From: Panopea generosa
Taxonomy: Eukaryota > Mollusca > Bivalvia > Adapedonta > Hiatellidae
Length of the DNA: 64,000 nucleotides
Direction of reading: 5' to 3'
Assembly (NCBI GenBank): GCA_029582155.1
Contig: CM055899.1
Coordinates: forward strand, 51,618,520-51,682,519
This document shows positions 36,426 to 48,300 of this stretch, piece after piece. The first letter of the stretch is position 1; every line of letters begins with the position of its first letter. A program made the translations under genes and the position numbers. A model generated the notes under the pieces. It saw only the letters and a program-made list of their open reading frames with translations. It made no database searches and was not told the DNA's origin.

Positions 36426-37639
36426 AAATATTTACCTAAAGAATCTCTTTCAATCGAAGCATGAACATGGCATAAATTAAATACACTATCACGAGAAAAA
36501 CTGTATGTTAAAGCAGAGACATAATACGTCTATGTCTCTGGTTAAAGCATTTTACTTTGTTCCAGTCCTTTATTGCTATAAAATGTATGTATGTATGTAA
36601 AACATAATCCTCTTTGGTTATCATTTTACAGTAATATTTACACAAAATAGATATCTTGTCTTGTACAAAATTATTTCAATAATGATGTGTTTAACAATAA
36701 AGAGAGCTAAACCCAAGTGTTATTGTTGTTTACATGTTACATTCCATGTTGTTTGTACATCTTAAATGATATGCTATCCATCCATATAACATAGCCTTAG
36801 GTCATAATTAATTGCCAGATCATCATTCCCGCCCGTTCCCTAATTTTTTTATTTTCATATGGATGGATTTTTTCTCCCATTCAAATGATAGACTCTCAAT
36901 AAGTGCTGTCTTCACTAAAAAAATCTATTTTTAAATGGTTAATGCCCAAAATTTCACATATATATGAAGAAATCGACCTTTTCAAGTACATACCATAAGT
37001 TACACCTGGTAATCTCTCTGGTCATTGTTTAAATAATTCACTTAAAATATTTTTTTCCCCCCTGATCCTAATTTTGTTCGTAGACATGACATTATAAATA
37101 TATATGTTTATATACCTCTTGTTTACAGTTTCCTACAAACAAAATCAAGTTTTAAAATATCGTAGGCATGAAAATACAAATATATATGATTATGATTGAT
37201 GAATAAGGAAACGGATTTAAATATAACAATTGATTTACTTCCAGATTATCATCAGGTTTAGTTTAAACATATTTATTTAAATATATTTAACTATGGAAAT
37301 TTTTTTTATTATTATTTTGTTTTCAATTGTGTGGCATATAGAGAGTTTGTTATTTTTTTTAGGGAAGGCGGGGGGAGGGTAGTTATTTTTTAATTCTTGC
37401 TAAGCTCCATACCCCTGTGCTATCAACATCGAAAATGGCGAATCAAAGCATGGTCAAACAATAACAGTGAAGTGTTCACCGATAACACATTTTATCTAGC
37501 CATATAACTAGGTCAACAATGACGCTGTTAAAATATTCCCTTTTAGGTAACTGATAACTTGACATGAAATGTGAAACAAGACAAAACATTCAAAAAAGCG
37601 TAGATTAATTTTTTGTATAAATGAGGCCCTCCCAGAGGG
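36426..37639. other. Intergenic, nothing recognised
   Basis: AT-rich, with a short GTAT microsatellite at about 36582-36598 and a GGGGGAGG patch near 37371. No gene evidence. Confidence 0.5.
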
Positions 37640-38425
37640 TCCCTGTTCCCTGGATCTCTTAAAGTAATGGCCATTTCATCCCCAGATCTCTAAAAGTATT
37701 TGCCAAAGTTCCCCAAAAGTATTTTATCCATGCTCCCCAGATCTCTAAAAGTATTTCCAATGTTCCCTAAGTCTTTTATTATTTACACATCATCATAATA
37801 AATAAAATCCATCCAGTCTTCTTTTCCTGGTCATTTCTGACCTTCTACAAGGTTCTTCATTTGCAGGCAGATCAGCCTTTCCCTCTACATATCTTGTCTC
37901 TGTACGTCCATCATCTTATACTGTTTAAATATTTATCTAATCAGCATCATCCTGTTTAATGAAGTTGTGTTTGACTTCACTAGAGGGGAAACAGGGTATC
38001 TTCAGAGAAATGCCCAAATACACGAAATCTAAGGGCCTATGTATCTATGGCTTGAACTCTCAGAAAACAGACGACGGACAATTAACCATGACAAAAGCCG
38101 TACTGGCAGTGTCAGGTAGAGCCAAAAAAAAAATCGAGGGAAGGACAGAAGAGAAATATTTCTTTTTTGAACAGTGGAAGTGCTCAATTTATAAAAGGCA
38201 ATACATAAACATAAATATGACTTAATTGTGTAAACACGATAAATGAAAACAAGGTTAGTTAAATGCTAGATGGGATTGAAAAGCGGTCCTTACGATCCGA
38301 AATCCACGATGATAACTACTGCACTATTCTGCCTTTGCCAACTAAAACCATCAAAATTGTAAATTTATTTTTGTTCATAATTCCTATCCAAAATTTATTC
38401 CGGGCTACATACGATAATGTTTACT
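37640..38425. repeat. Duplicated ~0.9 kb segment, copy 1 (decayed)
   Basis: Same order and orientation as 40285-41235. Shared landmarks: CCCCAGATCTCTAAAAGTAT; ATTATTTACACATC; GTTTGACTTCACTAGAGGGG; ATCGAGG(G/A)AAGGACAGAAGAG; ACGATAATG. The minus-strand coding-like part of copy 2 is broken here by stops. Confidence 0.85.
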
Positions 38426-38783
38426 TTGAGAGATGGTTCCAATGGTAGTACTGAAGAGTCGCACAACATAAATAATTATAATATGAACTTAAGAATCTTC
38501 GCACCTATGCATGTCACCTTACGGAACCAGTTATATACCAACTTTTCAAGTATGTCTCTACGTTCATTGAAATTTGCAGAAAATGGAAAGGCGGAAGGAA
38601 GATGGGGCAATGGATTACAGGGAAAAGATTGTCCACCTGTACAAACTCCATCCCCGAATAGCTCAGACTCACCAATACACTAATCAGTGAGTTCCCTCTC
38701 TTGATTCATGAAAGTTTGAGAAGCAAAATTGCCCATTGCTGCTGCAAATTTACTGCGAAAAAATTTCTCTTCGGCCATTCTGT

Positions 38784-38924
38784 TCAACATGGCTTAAAGT
38801 CTTCAGATGACATTTTTGTCACAAACTTGCCGATACCTAAGACAACATTCTTGTATTTGATTCCATAACCTTCTCTAAAACGCAGCAAAACAGTGTTACT
38901 CACTGTCTCTTCTTTTTCTTCCAT
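38784..38924 (-). CDS. Unrecognised 46-aa ORF
   Basis: Minus-strand ATG to TGA, with a well-mixed composition including VLLRFREGYGIKYKN and VVLGIGKFVTKM. It looks more gene-like than most short frames here, but neighbouring frames are broken and I know no homologue. It may be a fragment of a decayed gene or transposon protein. Confidence 0.2.
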   Translation of the reverse strand: MEEKEETVSNTVLLRFREGYGIKYKNVVLGIGKFVTKMSSEDFKPC

Positions 38925-38938
38925 TACTGCACAAAATC

Positions 38939-39722
38939 CATTCAAATAAGTGATATCACCTATTCAAAATGAATAAGTAATATCACCTATTCGAATGAGT
39001 GATATTACCTATTCGAATGAGTGATATCACCTATTTGAAACGAATGAAATATCACTTATTCGATTTATCAAGCAAGAAAAAACAGACTGATCCCTGCTTA
39101 AATGATTCAGCAGTAAAGACATGATAAAATTGATTCAGCAGATATAGATGTGACCCAACAGTGAATATATGATGAAATATGGCTGAAGCAGAAAAAGAGC
39201 GTATTTTAGAATTTATAAATTTCGCGGAAAAATGTTAATTTCATTATCAATGGCAGCGAGGGCTATATTTATCATGCCTTGCATGGAATTGGTAACCATC
39301 TTGTTTGATTGCAGCCGACAGAAGAGAACCCTCAGCCGCCAAAATTAATGGTCTAATGATTAAAGAATATGCCAATATATATTCTACATTCACAATTATA
39401 ATATTTATTTTATAACATACTATTTTTTTACATAATAAATTTGATATTTCCATTTTATTCTCGTTATAGATCTACATCTATATTTTATTAAATATATTAA
39501 CATCCTTGGGAGAAATCATTGTCTAAATTCATTTCAAATAAGTGATATCACTCATTCGAATAAGTGATATCACTCATTCGTTTGGAATAGGTGATATCAC
39601 TCATTCGAATGAGTGATCGCTTATTAGAATAAGTGATATCACCTTTCGAAACGAATAAGTGATATCACCTATTCGAATAAGTGAAATCACCCATTCAAAT
39701 GAGTAATATCACTTATTAAGAT
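38939..39722. mobile_element. Element bounded by two palindromic repeat arrays
   Basis: Arrays at 38939-39061 and 39530-39722 are built from GTGATATCAC (perfect 10-bp palindrome) alternating with ATTCGAATGA/ATTCGAATAA, in units of about 22-24 bp. The arrays flank about 470 bp of plain AT-rich DNA. Since each unit is self-complementary, the arrays act as inverted terminal repeats whichever way they are read. This suggests a foldback-type element, but no target duplication was identified. Confidence 0.65.
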
Positions 39723-39765
39723 TAAATAGTAAAACGGCATCCCATAAAAAACACCAACAAAATAC

Positions 39766-39922
39766 CTTTAAATCCAGGTAACTCTTTCATTCCTTTACCA
39801 ATTGTTATCGGACTTGCTCGAGGAAAAGACGTATAAATAGCAATATTCCCGGTACTTATTACCATTATCAACAGCAGTCCCATTTTCAAGCTAATGAGCA
39901 GCAGTAAAATATTTTGTTTCAT
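39766..39922 (-). CDS. Possible first exon with signal-anchor, unrecognised
   Basis: Minus-strand ATG at 39922. Residues about 5-28 are strongly hydrophobic (LLLLISLKMGLLLIMVIS), as in a signal peptide or signal anchor of a secretory-pathway protein. Then comes TSFPRASPITIGKG and ELPGFK, ending at a GTATTT donor-like site (39765). No following exon was found; the palindromic array begins 44 bases further on. It could be a stranded exon of a decayed gene or chance. Confidence 0.25.
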
Positions 39923-40284
39923 TCTACGAAGCTAAGACAGTGAAGCAAAATTCATTTTTCCATTATAGTGTATGCCACAGTGCTACTGCATGCACCATGC
40001 ATACTACATTAGGCTGGTCATTGGATTCATGTATGCATATGCCATTTACTTTTCTTTAAATGTTTTATTAGTAATAAAATAACGAAATGAAAAATAATGC
40101 TGTGACGTGAAGCAAGTAATAAGATACTGTGACAGGCAGCTATTTCAAAGGCAATGGTACACCTTCAAAAGCATAACACCGGCGACCAGGAAACTATATT
40201 GATATCAATTGTTTTTCTTGATTATTTCATCTGAATTTATTTATGATTGATTAGTTCTATCTTCCTTGATTTAAAACAAAAGGA

Positions 40285-41235
40285 TTTACCAAAGTTCTCC
40301 AAAAGTATTTTGTCCATGTTTTCAAGATCTCTAAAAGTATTTCCACTGTTCCCTAGATCTCTAAAAGTTTTAAACATAGTTCCCTGAAAGTAAACATCTA
40401 CTATAGTAATATAGTCTCCTTTATTATTATTTACACATCGTCATAATATACAAAATCCTTGCTCTGCTTCTTTCCCTTGTCCTTTCTGCAGACAGATCAG
40501 ACTCGCCCTCAACATCTCTTGTCTCTGTATGTCAAACGTCTTGACAAGGGCTGTTTGAATATGTATGTTATCCTTGTCATCAAGTTCAATGAAGTCGTGT
40601 TTGACTTCACTAGAGGGGAAACATATGACATCTTCAGGTGAAATGCCCAAATTTGACCCTGGGAACCCGACTTCTACAACCTTTTCAGAAGACCCCCATA
40701 GTAACAATGCTTCAATGTCAAATATCTATTAAAGGTCTATGGTTTGAATTTTCAGAGAAAAGGTGTTTTTTAAGTTTCCTTAAACATGTGCTTGTAAGCC
40801 CTTTGGCATCGTATATTTGTAGTTCAAGAACTTGTCCAAGATTTTTATGGTTATATAAATGCTGTGCAAGTTTGGTTAAGATTCGTTGAAAAATGACGGG
40901 TGCTATCGCATCTACAAGAAAAAGGCTAACGGACGGATGGACGGACGGATGGCAAGTAGAGCCAAAGAAATGATCGAGGAAAGGACAGAAGAGACAAAAA
41001 TCTTTGAACAGTTGAACGGTTAATTTGCAAAAGGCAATACATATACATAAATAATTGACTATATTGTGTAAACAAGATCTAATAAATAAAGAAAGTTAGA
41101 TGCCAAGTGGGACTGAATACCAGTCCTTTCGATCCGAAAACAACAATGATAACCGCTGCACTAGTCTACCTGTAAGCATCAAAACTGTATCTGAATTACA
41201 ATCCAAAATTTATTTCGGATACATACGATAATGGA
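40285..41235. repeat. Duplicated ~0.9 kb segment, copy 2
   Basis: Partner of 37640-38425. It differs by an insert at about 40640-40940 that contains a dispersed-repeat end (CAAGTTTGGTTAAGATTCG, then GGACGGATGGACGGACGGAT). Confidence 0.85.
40441..40609 (-). pseudogene. Exon-like segment, 55 codons, unknown protein
   Basis: On the minus strand, TTTCCCCTCTAG (40610-40621) is a good acceptor. It is followed by an open frame EVKHDFIELDDKDNIHIQTA.., then DIQRQEMLRASLICLQ, ending in a TGA at 40441-40443. The composition is protein-like and the acceptor is kept in both duplicated copies, but copy 1 has stops. I do not recognise the family. It is probably the last exon of a duplicated and decaying gene. 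Confidence 0.35.
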
Positions 41236-41904
41236 ATGAAGTTGGACAGGGTCCCAGACTAACACATTGCCAGAAACCTCCGAAGCTGTCAAAAGCTGTT
41301 CAAGCAGTCAACATTTCATTTTAAAAGTAAAATATGATCAAGTTTAGAAATTATACATAAAATCAGTGGACTGGCAGGCTAATAGCAATATAATGTTCAC
41401 GGCACTTTTAGTATTTCTTTTATAACTTAAATAATTTTGTTACCAAAGTGAAACTGCTAAAAATGATGACTAATTCCAATTATCAATTATTTAATATTTT
41501 TCTTCTAAATTTAAATTATAACGGAATAAAAACAAATTATGTTGAAATTTTCACGATTTTTTTTTTAATAAAAAACTGTACAGTAGTCTTGATTGAACAA
41601 ATGCGTTTAAACAACACACAATAAAAATAGAAATATTATGTAGAAAGATGAAGGAATAAGTTTTCCATCGGTAGTAAAAGTTTTATATTGATATTTAAAG
41701 TCATTTTTCTTATTTCTTACTTTAAAAATGGCTAAAAAGAGAAATGATCACAAAAAATAACATTAAGTGTAAAAATTCTTCATTTCTTTAAATTAAAAAA
41801 AAAAAAATTAATGTCCCAAATTTACAATCAAGCCCTTTTCTTTGATACCATAATCACAAAAATATATTGTTTGTTTCTTGAGGAGTTGTGTTTCCATGAT
41901 TTAG
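41236..41904. other. Intergenic, nothing recognised
   Basis: AT-rich with poly-T and poly-A runs. Confidence 0.5.
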
Positions 41905-42115
41905 AAAACGCCACGTGGTCTAGTGGTAGAGCACCAAACCAATGCTCTGAGGGTCGTGGGTCCGATCCTCCACCACGACTGTGTGGTGTCCTTGAGCAAG
42001 ACAATTTTTTTCCACATATGCTTAGTACTGTTTATACCCAGGAAGATTTCAAGCGTAATTTGTCTTAGTTGTAAGAACTTGTTTCACAATCGAAGTATAA
42101 TAAATAAGTTTAAAC
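41905..42115 (+). mobile_element. tRNA-derived SINE
   Basis: CACGTGGTCTAGTGGTAGAG (A-box), GGGTCGTGGGTCCGATCC (B-box), GTCCTTGAGCAAGACA body and AATAAGTTTAAAC end. Reversed relatives at 43590, 61433 and 63685 share the CTTGCTCAAGGACA text and the AGTTTAAACTTATTT end. Confidence 0.75.
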
Positions 42116-42244
42116 TAAACTAGAAAATATCAGTGGAACCAATGGATGCTCCCAAAGTGAGTGTTTGACTCTGTACCATATTCCCTTAGTACTGATGGCT
42201 ACTTTGTTGAAAAATACCAAACTACATAGCAGGAACAATATGTG

Positions 42245-43080
42245 GCTATGCACTTGACAGAACTCATTCGCAAATCATTGAACTGGAACAAAATGACAAT
42301 ATGTGCATATCCTAGCTAATTATACAAAATTAAAACTAGAGGTTGTATTGAAATAGCATCATGAAGACAATATGCACATCTCCACTTGGTAATCATGCAT
42401 CCTAGCAAGTTTCATAAAATTCCAACCAGAGATTGTAAGGAAATAAAGTAGAGAAGAGTTTGGTCACAGACAGAATGAAAACACAAACATAGCAAATTTC
42501 ATAAAATTCCAACCTGAGGTAGAGAAAAAGCATGGACAATAATTTGGTCACAGACTCAATGAAAGTGCCATAACTCCGTGAAAATCATTGAACCAGAACA
42601 CAAAGACAATATGTGCATCTGCACTTGGTAGTGATGCATCCTAGCAAGTTTCATAAAATTCCAACATGGGGTTGTACAGAAATAGCGTTGACAAGAATTT
42701 GGTCACAGTCAAAATCAAAGGGCCATAAATCTGTGAAAAATCATCGAACAGAAACATAAAGACAATATGCGCATCTGCACTTGGTAATGATGCATCCTAG
42801 CAAGTTTCATAAAATTCTAACCTGAGGTTGTAGAGAAATAGTGCGGACAAGAATTTGGTCACAGACATAAACATAGAGAAATAGCCTGGACAAAAATTTG
42901 ATCACAAACAGAATCAAAGAGCCATAACTCTGTGAAAAATCATCGAACCAGAACAAAAAGATGTTATGCACATCTCCACTTGGTAGTGATGCATCTTAGC
43001 AAGTTTCATAAAATTCCAACTAGAGGTTGTAGAGAAATAGCCCGGACAAGAATTTGGTGACGTACGGACGGACTGATGCA
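42245..43080. repeat. Irregular tandem repeat, 150-240 bp units
   Basis: CCTAGCAAGTTTCATAAAAT recurs at about 42401, 42640, 42796 and (as CTTAGC) 42995, with GACAATATG(T/C)(G/A)CATCT before and AATTTGGTCACAG after. It ends in GACGTACGGACGGACTGATG. Confidence 0.75.
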
Positions 43081-43194
43081 CGAAGCGGCGACTATGCTGA
43101 ACCTGAACCTCCTTCACTAAACAATGCTTCTGTGACCATATAGGCAAAATCATTTCCATTTTAAAAAAAATAAAATAAAAAGTATTATAATGAC

Positions 43195-43565
43195 ATGTGT
43201 CCCCTAACTGAACCCTCGGGGCGGGGTCATATTTAACCCTCGGGACACCATTTGAACAAATCTAACAAAACTATAGTTGGTCATCATTGCTACATAAACA
43301 TTTTGAAAATCTGTTGGGCCGTTCACGAGAAGAAGATTTTGTAAGTTTTGGACTATTTTTAGTAACAGCGGCCATCTTGAATTTCAAATCGAAAAAAAAA
43401 ATCTTCTGTATAATCTCCTATGCAATAGAAACACCCATGTGAAGTTTCAGTTTAATTGGCCCAGTGGTTTCAGAGAAAGTGCTGCTAACAGATGACAGAC
43501 GTCAGACGATGGACGACAGACAACGCGCCATCGCATAAGCACTTCTGGCCTTTGGCCAGTAGAGC
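43195..43565. mobile_element. Dispersed repeat with CGGCCATCTTGAATTT core
   Basis: Non-coding repeat with CATTTGAACAAATCTAACAA, CGGCCATCTTGAATTT, and a GACGATGGACGACAGACAAC end followed by GGCCAGTAGAGCTAAAAAT. Gene-free repeats with GGACGACGGAC tails are common in mollusc genomes. Confidence 0.5.
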
Positions 43566-43589
43566 TAAAAATGAAAATAGTCATTTGAA

Positions 43590-43700
43590 GAACCAGTTCT
43601 AAGCATAAAGTGTCTTGCTCAAGGACACCACACAGCCTTGGCTGAGGATCGAACCGACAACCTGCCGACCACGTGCTCCATGTTATAAACAGTAGAACTT
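43590..43700 (-). mobile_element. SINE fragment, reversed
   Basis: GTCTTGCTCAAGGACACCAC and GAGGATCGAACCGACAACCT (B-box complement), then GACCACGTGC. Confidence 0.65.
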
Positions 43701-44660
43701 CGAAAGCTGCAACCCAATGCTTCTGGACAAAATAGTCAAAGAGTTGTTAGAGCCAAATATTGTTCAACATAATACCATACATGTATATACACTGAAATAA
43801 GAATTCAGCCAGGACCAGACAAGTGGTACAAGCTATATGCATTGTTGCAGTCATCCGTGTTCCAGCCAATGAAGTTCTACTGCAGGATGCACATATAATA
43901 CTGACTAGAACACATATAATTCTACTTGGAAATACAAGACATAACAAAAACCAAATGTTTATTCATATTTTATTTTTCACTATCTGGTATTGGCATGATG
44001 ATGCAAGTCCTAAAATTTCCCCTCACAAAAGTTCACAATTCTCGTATTCATTATAAAATGAACTAAAACAAAAACTTGTAAATTTGTATTATTTTACATA
44101 AAATGTTGAAAAACTTTTTTAAAGCAAGTTATGTGAAGTGATTTTGTTTATATATCCAGAAAATATTCAGTCTTACAATTGTAAAATGATGATGTTAGAT
44201 TAGCAGACATTTTACAAACAACTTTACAAGAGCACAAGTTGTCTCTGTGGCTTCAAGTCATTATCAATATGAAGACTGGACACAACAATTTACATCTAGT
44301 TAACTTGCAGTCAAACCTGTAATAGTGGTCACTTCTATTAAGCAACCACTTGTCTTAAACAGTTATATTTCTATTTACCCATTTTATTTTTAATTTACCT
44401 GCATAAGGCAGTCCTAAAGTGGTAATATTATTGCTCCTTCTCTTGAGAAGCTCCTTAAGACAAGTCTGACTGTAGATGGAAGTTAACACATTTATCTTAA
44501 AAATACAAGAATTTTTTCATTATTGGTGCTGTGTTGTTTTGCTTTACAGACGATGATTACTATATTAATAGAACAGCTTCAAAACGAATACAAAACTCAA
44601 ACTAAGTGAATGATTATGAAATGAAATTTAAAATGATTTTTACCTGTTTAAATAAGTATT
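43701..44660. other. Intergenic, nothing recognised
   Basis: AT-rich DNA downstream of MDH2. At 44315-44470 there is AAACCTGTAATAGTGGTCAC/GACAAGTCTGACTG text, also seen reversed at 23315-23500, which is a short dispersed repeat. Confidence 0.45.
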
Positions 44661-44663
44661 AGT

Positions 44664-44669
44664 TTTATT
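44664..44669 (-). terminator. Possible MDH2 polyadenylation hexamer
   Basis: TTTATT on the plus strand, AATAAA on the minus, with a second copy at 44669-44674. It lies about 580 bases past the stop, giving a plausible 3' UTR. No cDNA evidence, and other hexamers lie further on. Confidence 0.35.
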
Positions 44670-45249
44670 TTATTTTTATATTACATGGCACAGCTAAGCA
44701 CTTCATAGTAACTAATGAATGGTATATACATGTTTGATGTATCCAAAGATGAACTATCGCAATACCCACTTAAAAATACTGCTTTGCCATCATGAAACTT
44801 GGTACAGATCCAAATGCACAATGCACTTAACAAAACTATATAACACATGCTGCATCGGAGTGACTACAATAAATACATTTGGTGCAAAATATAATGATAT
44901 TCTAATGCAGATAAAAAAAAACTGCCAAGCGAATCGGGAGTTTAAACTTATTTTTATCTGACTTCATTGATACAAAACTGGAAATGGTAATGGTAGATTC
45001 AGATTTCAAATACCATCAATAATACAAATCTTGTACAATTTGAAAAGTAGGGAGATAATGAAATGTTTCTTTATACAACAAATATCAACAGCTAGATGCT
45101 TCCAATGCCTCTTGTCGCATCCAGCTCTATTTCTCAGACCAAACACAATAGAGAACTGACTGCATCTGTGAAGCACATATTCAACATTCAGCACAAATAG
45201 TAATAACAACTAAGTTTGAGTAAGTTCTTAAACTGATATCAATAACAAT

Positions 45250-45378
45250 TTAACAATTTTTGACAAAGTCTTCGCCTTTCTTGATGTTGGCCAATAATTC
45301 TGGCATGGCGGCACCAATTAATTTTGTTTCGTAATCAATCAAGGTGCCAAGTCCTAGGTTTTCTTCGACTCCATTTTT
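45250..45378 (-). CDS. MDH2: MDH2 exon 8 (terminal)
   Basis: Acceptor TTTTCAG, then [29 protein letters not shown] and TAA at 45250-45252. Confidence 0.95.
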   Translation of the reverse strand, partial: KNGVEENLGLGTLIDYETKLIGAAMPELLANIKKGEDFVKNC

Positions 45379-48300
45379 CTGAAAACAAAAATGTCATTAT
45401 GTTTGATACATGATTTCAGTATTAGATTGATTAGTTAATTTCATTAATATAATAAACAATTGATCCAAATGCCTAATAAAGTCTCTCGCTCGATTCACAT
45501 GTCACTTCTTTTCTAATTTTGGTTAAACTAACCAAATGTCAGAAGAGAATTATAAATTTTCCCACAGCATTCTATGTAAAAATCAAAGACCCTCGACTGC
45601 GTCCCAATGTACCCTTTCTTATTATTTGTAACCCTAACGCATAAGTATATTTAAACCAAATATGAATATTTTGACTCTTAAGTAGAACTTTTTTTGGAAA
45701 TTCCCAATTTTATCCTTTTTTGGTGTGCGGACCCTTTTTGGATATTAAAGGACCCAGCCTCAACAAAATCTGCTCTAGACATCATGATGATTGAAATTAT
45801 GCGTAAAATAGACGAAACAAGAAGCCCAAGGACATGAGAATGCCCTACTGGCTTATAGTAGCTTTCTGAAATTTCACAATATTAATCCTTTTGGTTGGTC
45901 GTCTTAACCCTTTATGGATAAATACTCCCACCACCACCTTGATGAACAAAAAGTTAATTTTACTATGAAAATGAAATACTTTAATTTCCCATACCATTCA
46001 TCTGTAAAAATATAAATATTATGTCTCCATACTAGATCCTTAGACATCACCCACTCGTAGGGATTTGCATTGAAAATGGAAAACATTCTGTTTTCCCAAT
46101 AATATTTCTATGTAAAAGTCACTTTACAAGGTCCCTATATATCCCAGCCCCTTGTTTTGATGTTAGGATTATTTATATCATATACAAACAAGTTATTCAC
46201 AGAAGACTTTTGAAATTTTTAAAATTTCAACACTTTTGAGGTCCCTTTGAGCCTTTTTTGAACTTCCATCCTCTTTATTGAACCAAACTGAATTTCTATA
46301 GACTTGGACAATGCTTAAGATCTCAAACTACATATTAATTTTGAACAAATGGATAAGAAATATGAATTTTTGATTTTCCCATAATATATATATGTATATA
46401 AAGTTCCCTTACATGGTACCTATGTACCCTAGTCGCTAGACTTGCAAAAGCTTCAAACCCAATAAGGCAACAATAATGAGGATAATTGAACGACGCTTTG
46501 ATATTTTTTAACCATATTGGGGTCCCTGAAGGAAATCCAATCCTCTTTATTGAACCAAATCTAATTTTCAGTTAAGCGCTTTTCCAGAAATAAATGTGTA
46601 TGTGTTAACCCACAGAGCATAAAGTTTAATTGTGATATGCACGACCATTCATAAAATTGTGATTTGATAAATTACCACCATGCACAAAATAAAAAAAAAA
46701 AGAGGTAAAAATCACCTTTCCAATTTTTTCTTATTGTAACATTTTGCAAAATTACTAGTCTGGTTGTTTGCCTACTTTCTATGAAGTATACCAATGTAAC
46801 ACCTTTGAGTTAATGCCGATGTACAAGTGACCACAGTTTACTAAAGTCGAGAATTAAATAATGGGGCACTAAAGTTAACAAAATTAATAACAAACAAAAA
46901 AATATAAAAACAGATAATAATTATAGGTTAGTGTTTGTAACTGGTTGTCTTCTAAAAAATTTACTATTACTATTTATTATTGAATTGATACAATCCGTGA
47001 AAAGAGTTATATTTACAACTACACATGCATAAATTTATTGACAGAATTAACACACTGTCCCTTTTACTAACACAATGTGCCAATGTCCAATGACCATACT
47101 CTGACAAAACAAACATTATTATGACACATTTCATTAAGACGGTCTCTTCAGGGCTCAAACTGGGTCTGAATTTTAGGGAGAAGTGACTTCTCCTTCATCC
47201 AAAAAAAAGGAGAAGTGGAGAAAAAAATAGGGAGAAGTGGTAAATTTCGTCACGCGGTTACACGAAAACTTAGTTTCATTAAAATTAATGCTATGTCATT
47301 ATGTGTTTTTTTGTTTTATATTGTTTTTATAATGTTTTGTATTGTTTTTGATTTACCGGTATATCAAATGTATTGGTTGACTGCCTTCTTGTCTTTTATC
47401 TGATGTTGTAATTAAGGAACGAGTTTTTGTGTGATATATTCTTAAAGAACAGGGAGTTTAACTTTCTGAATAAAGATACAGCTAAATGAACTTACAATTT
47501 ACTTTTTCATGGTAGTTGTATTCTTCATGCCACTCATTATTGTTTAATATTTTTTTTGCAAAGAACATGGAACACTAGTACCTGGTAAAAGCTGAAGGTA
47601 AATGCTATTTATCTATAACTTTATCTCCGAAAGAATAATCAAAAAGATATTTCTCTGTTCACATATCATTTTTATTTTTTACCAAATAAACACTTTTTTA
47701 TTAAAATGCAAAACATAATCATAAGTTCATGAAACAAACATTAAACACACATTTTTTAAATTTCAGATGCTGTGTTACATGCTATCCCACTGCAGTCTAC
47801 ACACTGCTTAAACTAACTGTTTCCTACTTGACCTTTTTAATTCTCATTTATAAATATTTCGTACTTTCTGTTGTTTCCAATATTTCAAGGCTTTTTGGAA
47901 GTCAAACTTTGTAGTTATAGGTCGGATCACAAATATTTAGAGTAATTAAACCAGCTGATTTAAACAAACAAATTGAGTAACAAAACAATTTTTTTTATGT
48001 GAATTCTTTACATCACTCACAGACACCGAATTAACAGTTGTTATAATCGATTCAGTTCAATTTGTTTATTTCGACTCGAACATATTTATAGACGACAGTT
48101 AGCGGCAACATAATTATCAATACCTCTTTAATCTCGGTAATTTCTAAAAATCAAATGCGCAAATTATTCATTTTAAACGTATAATTCAGAATTAAATTAC
48201 ACTCTTTAAATCAACTATGCATCTCGCAAACACAAAGGATGATTACGTCACACGTGGAAAGTTACTTTGTTCATGGAAAACTTTGATTGACAGTTGAAAA

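Noticed and set aside
38417..38683. 88-codon plus frame
   Set aside because: Starts inside the decayed duplicated segment and has no family resemblance or splice support.
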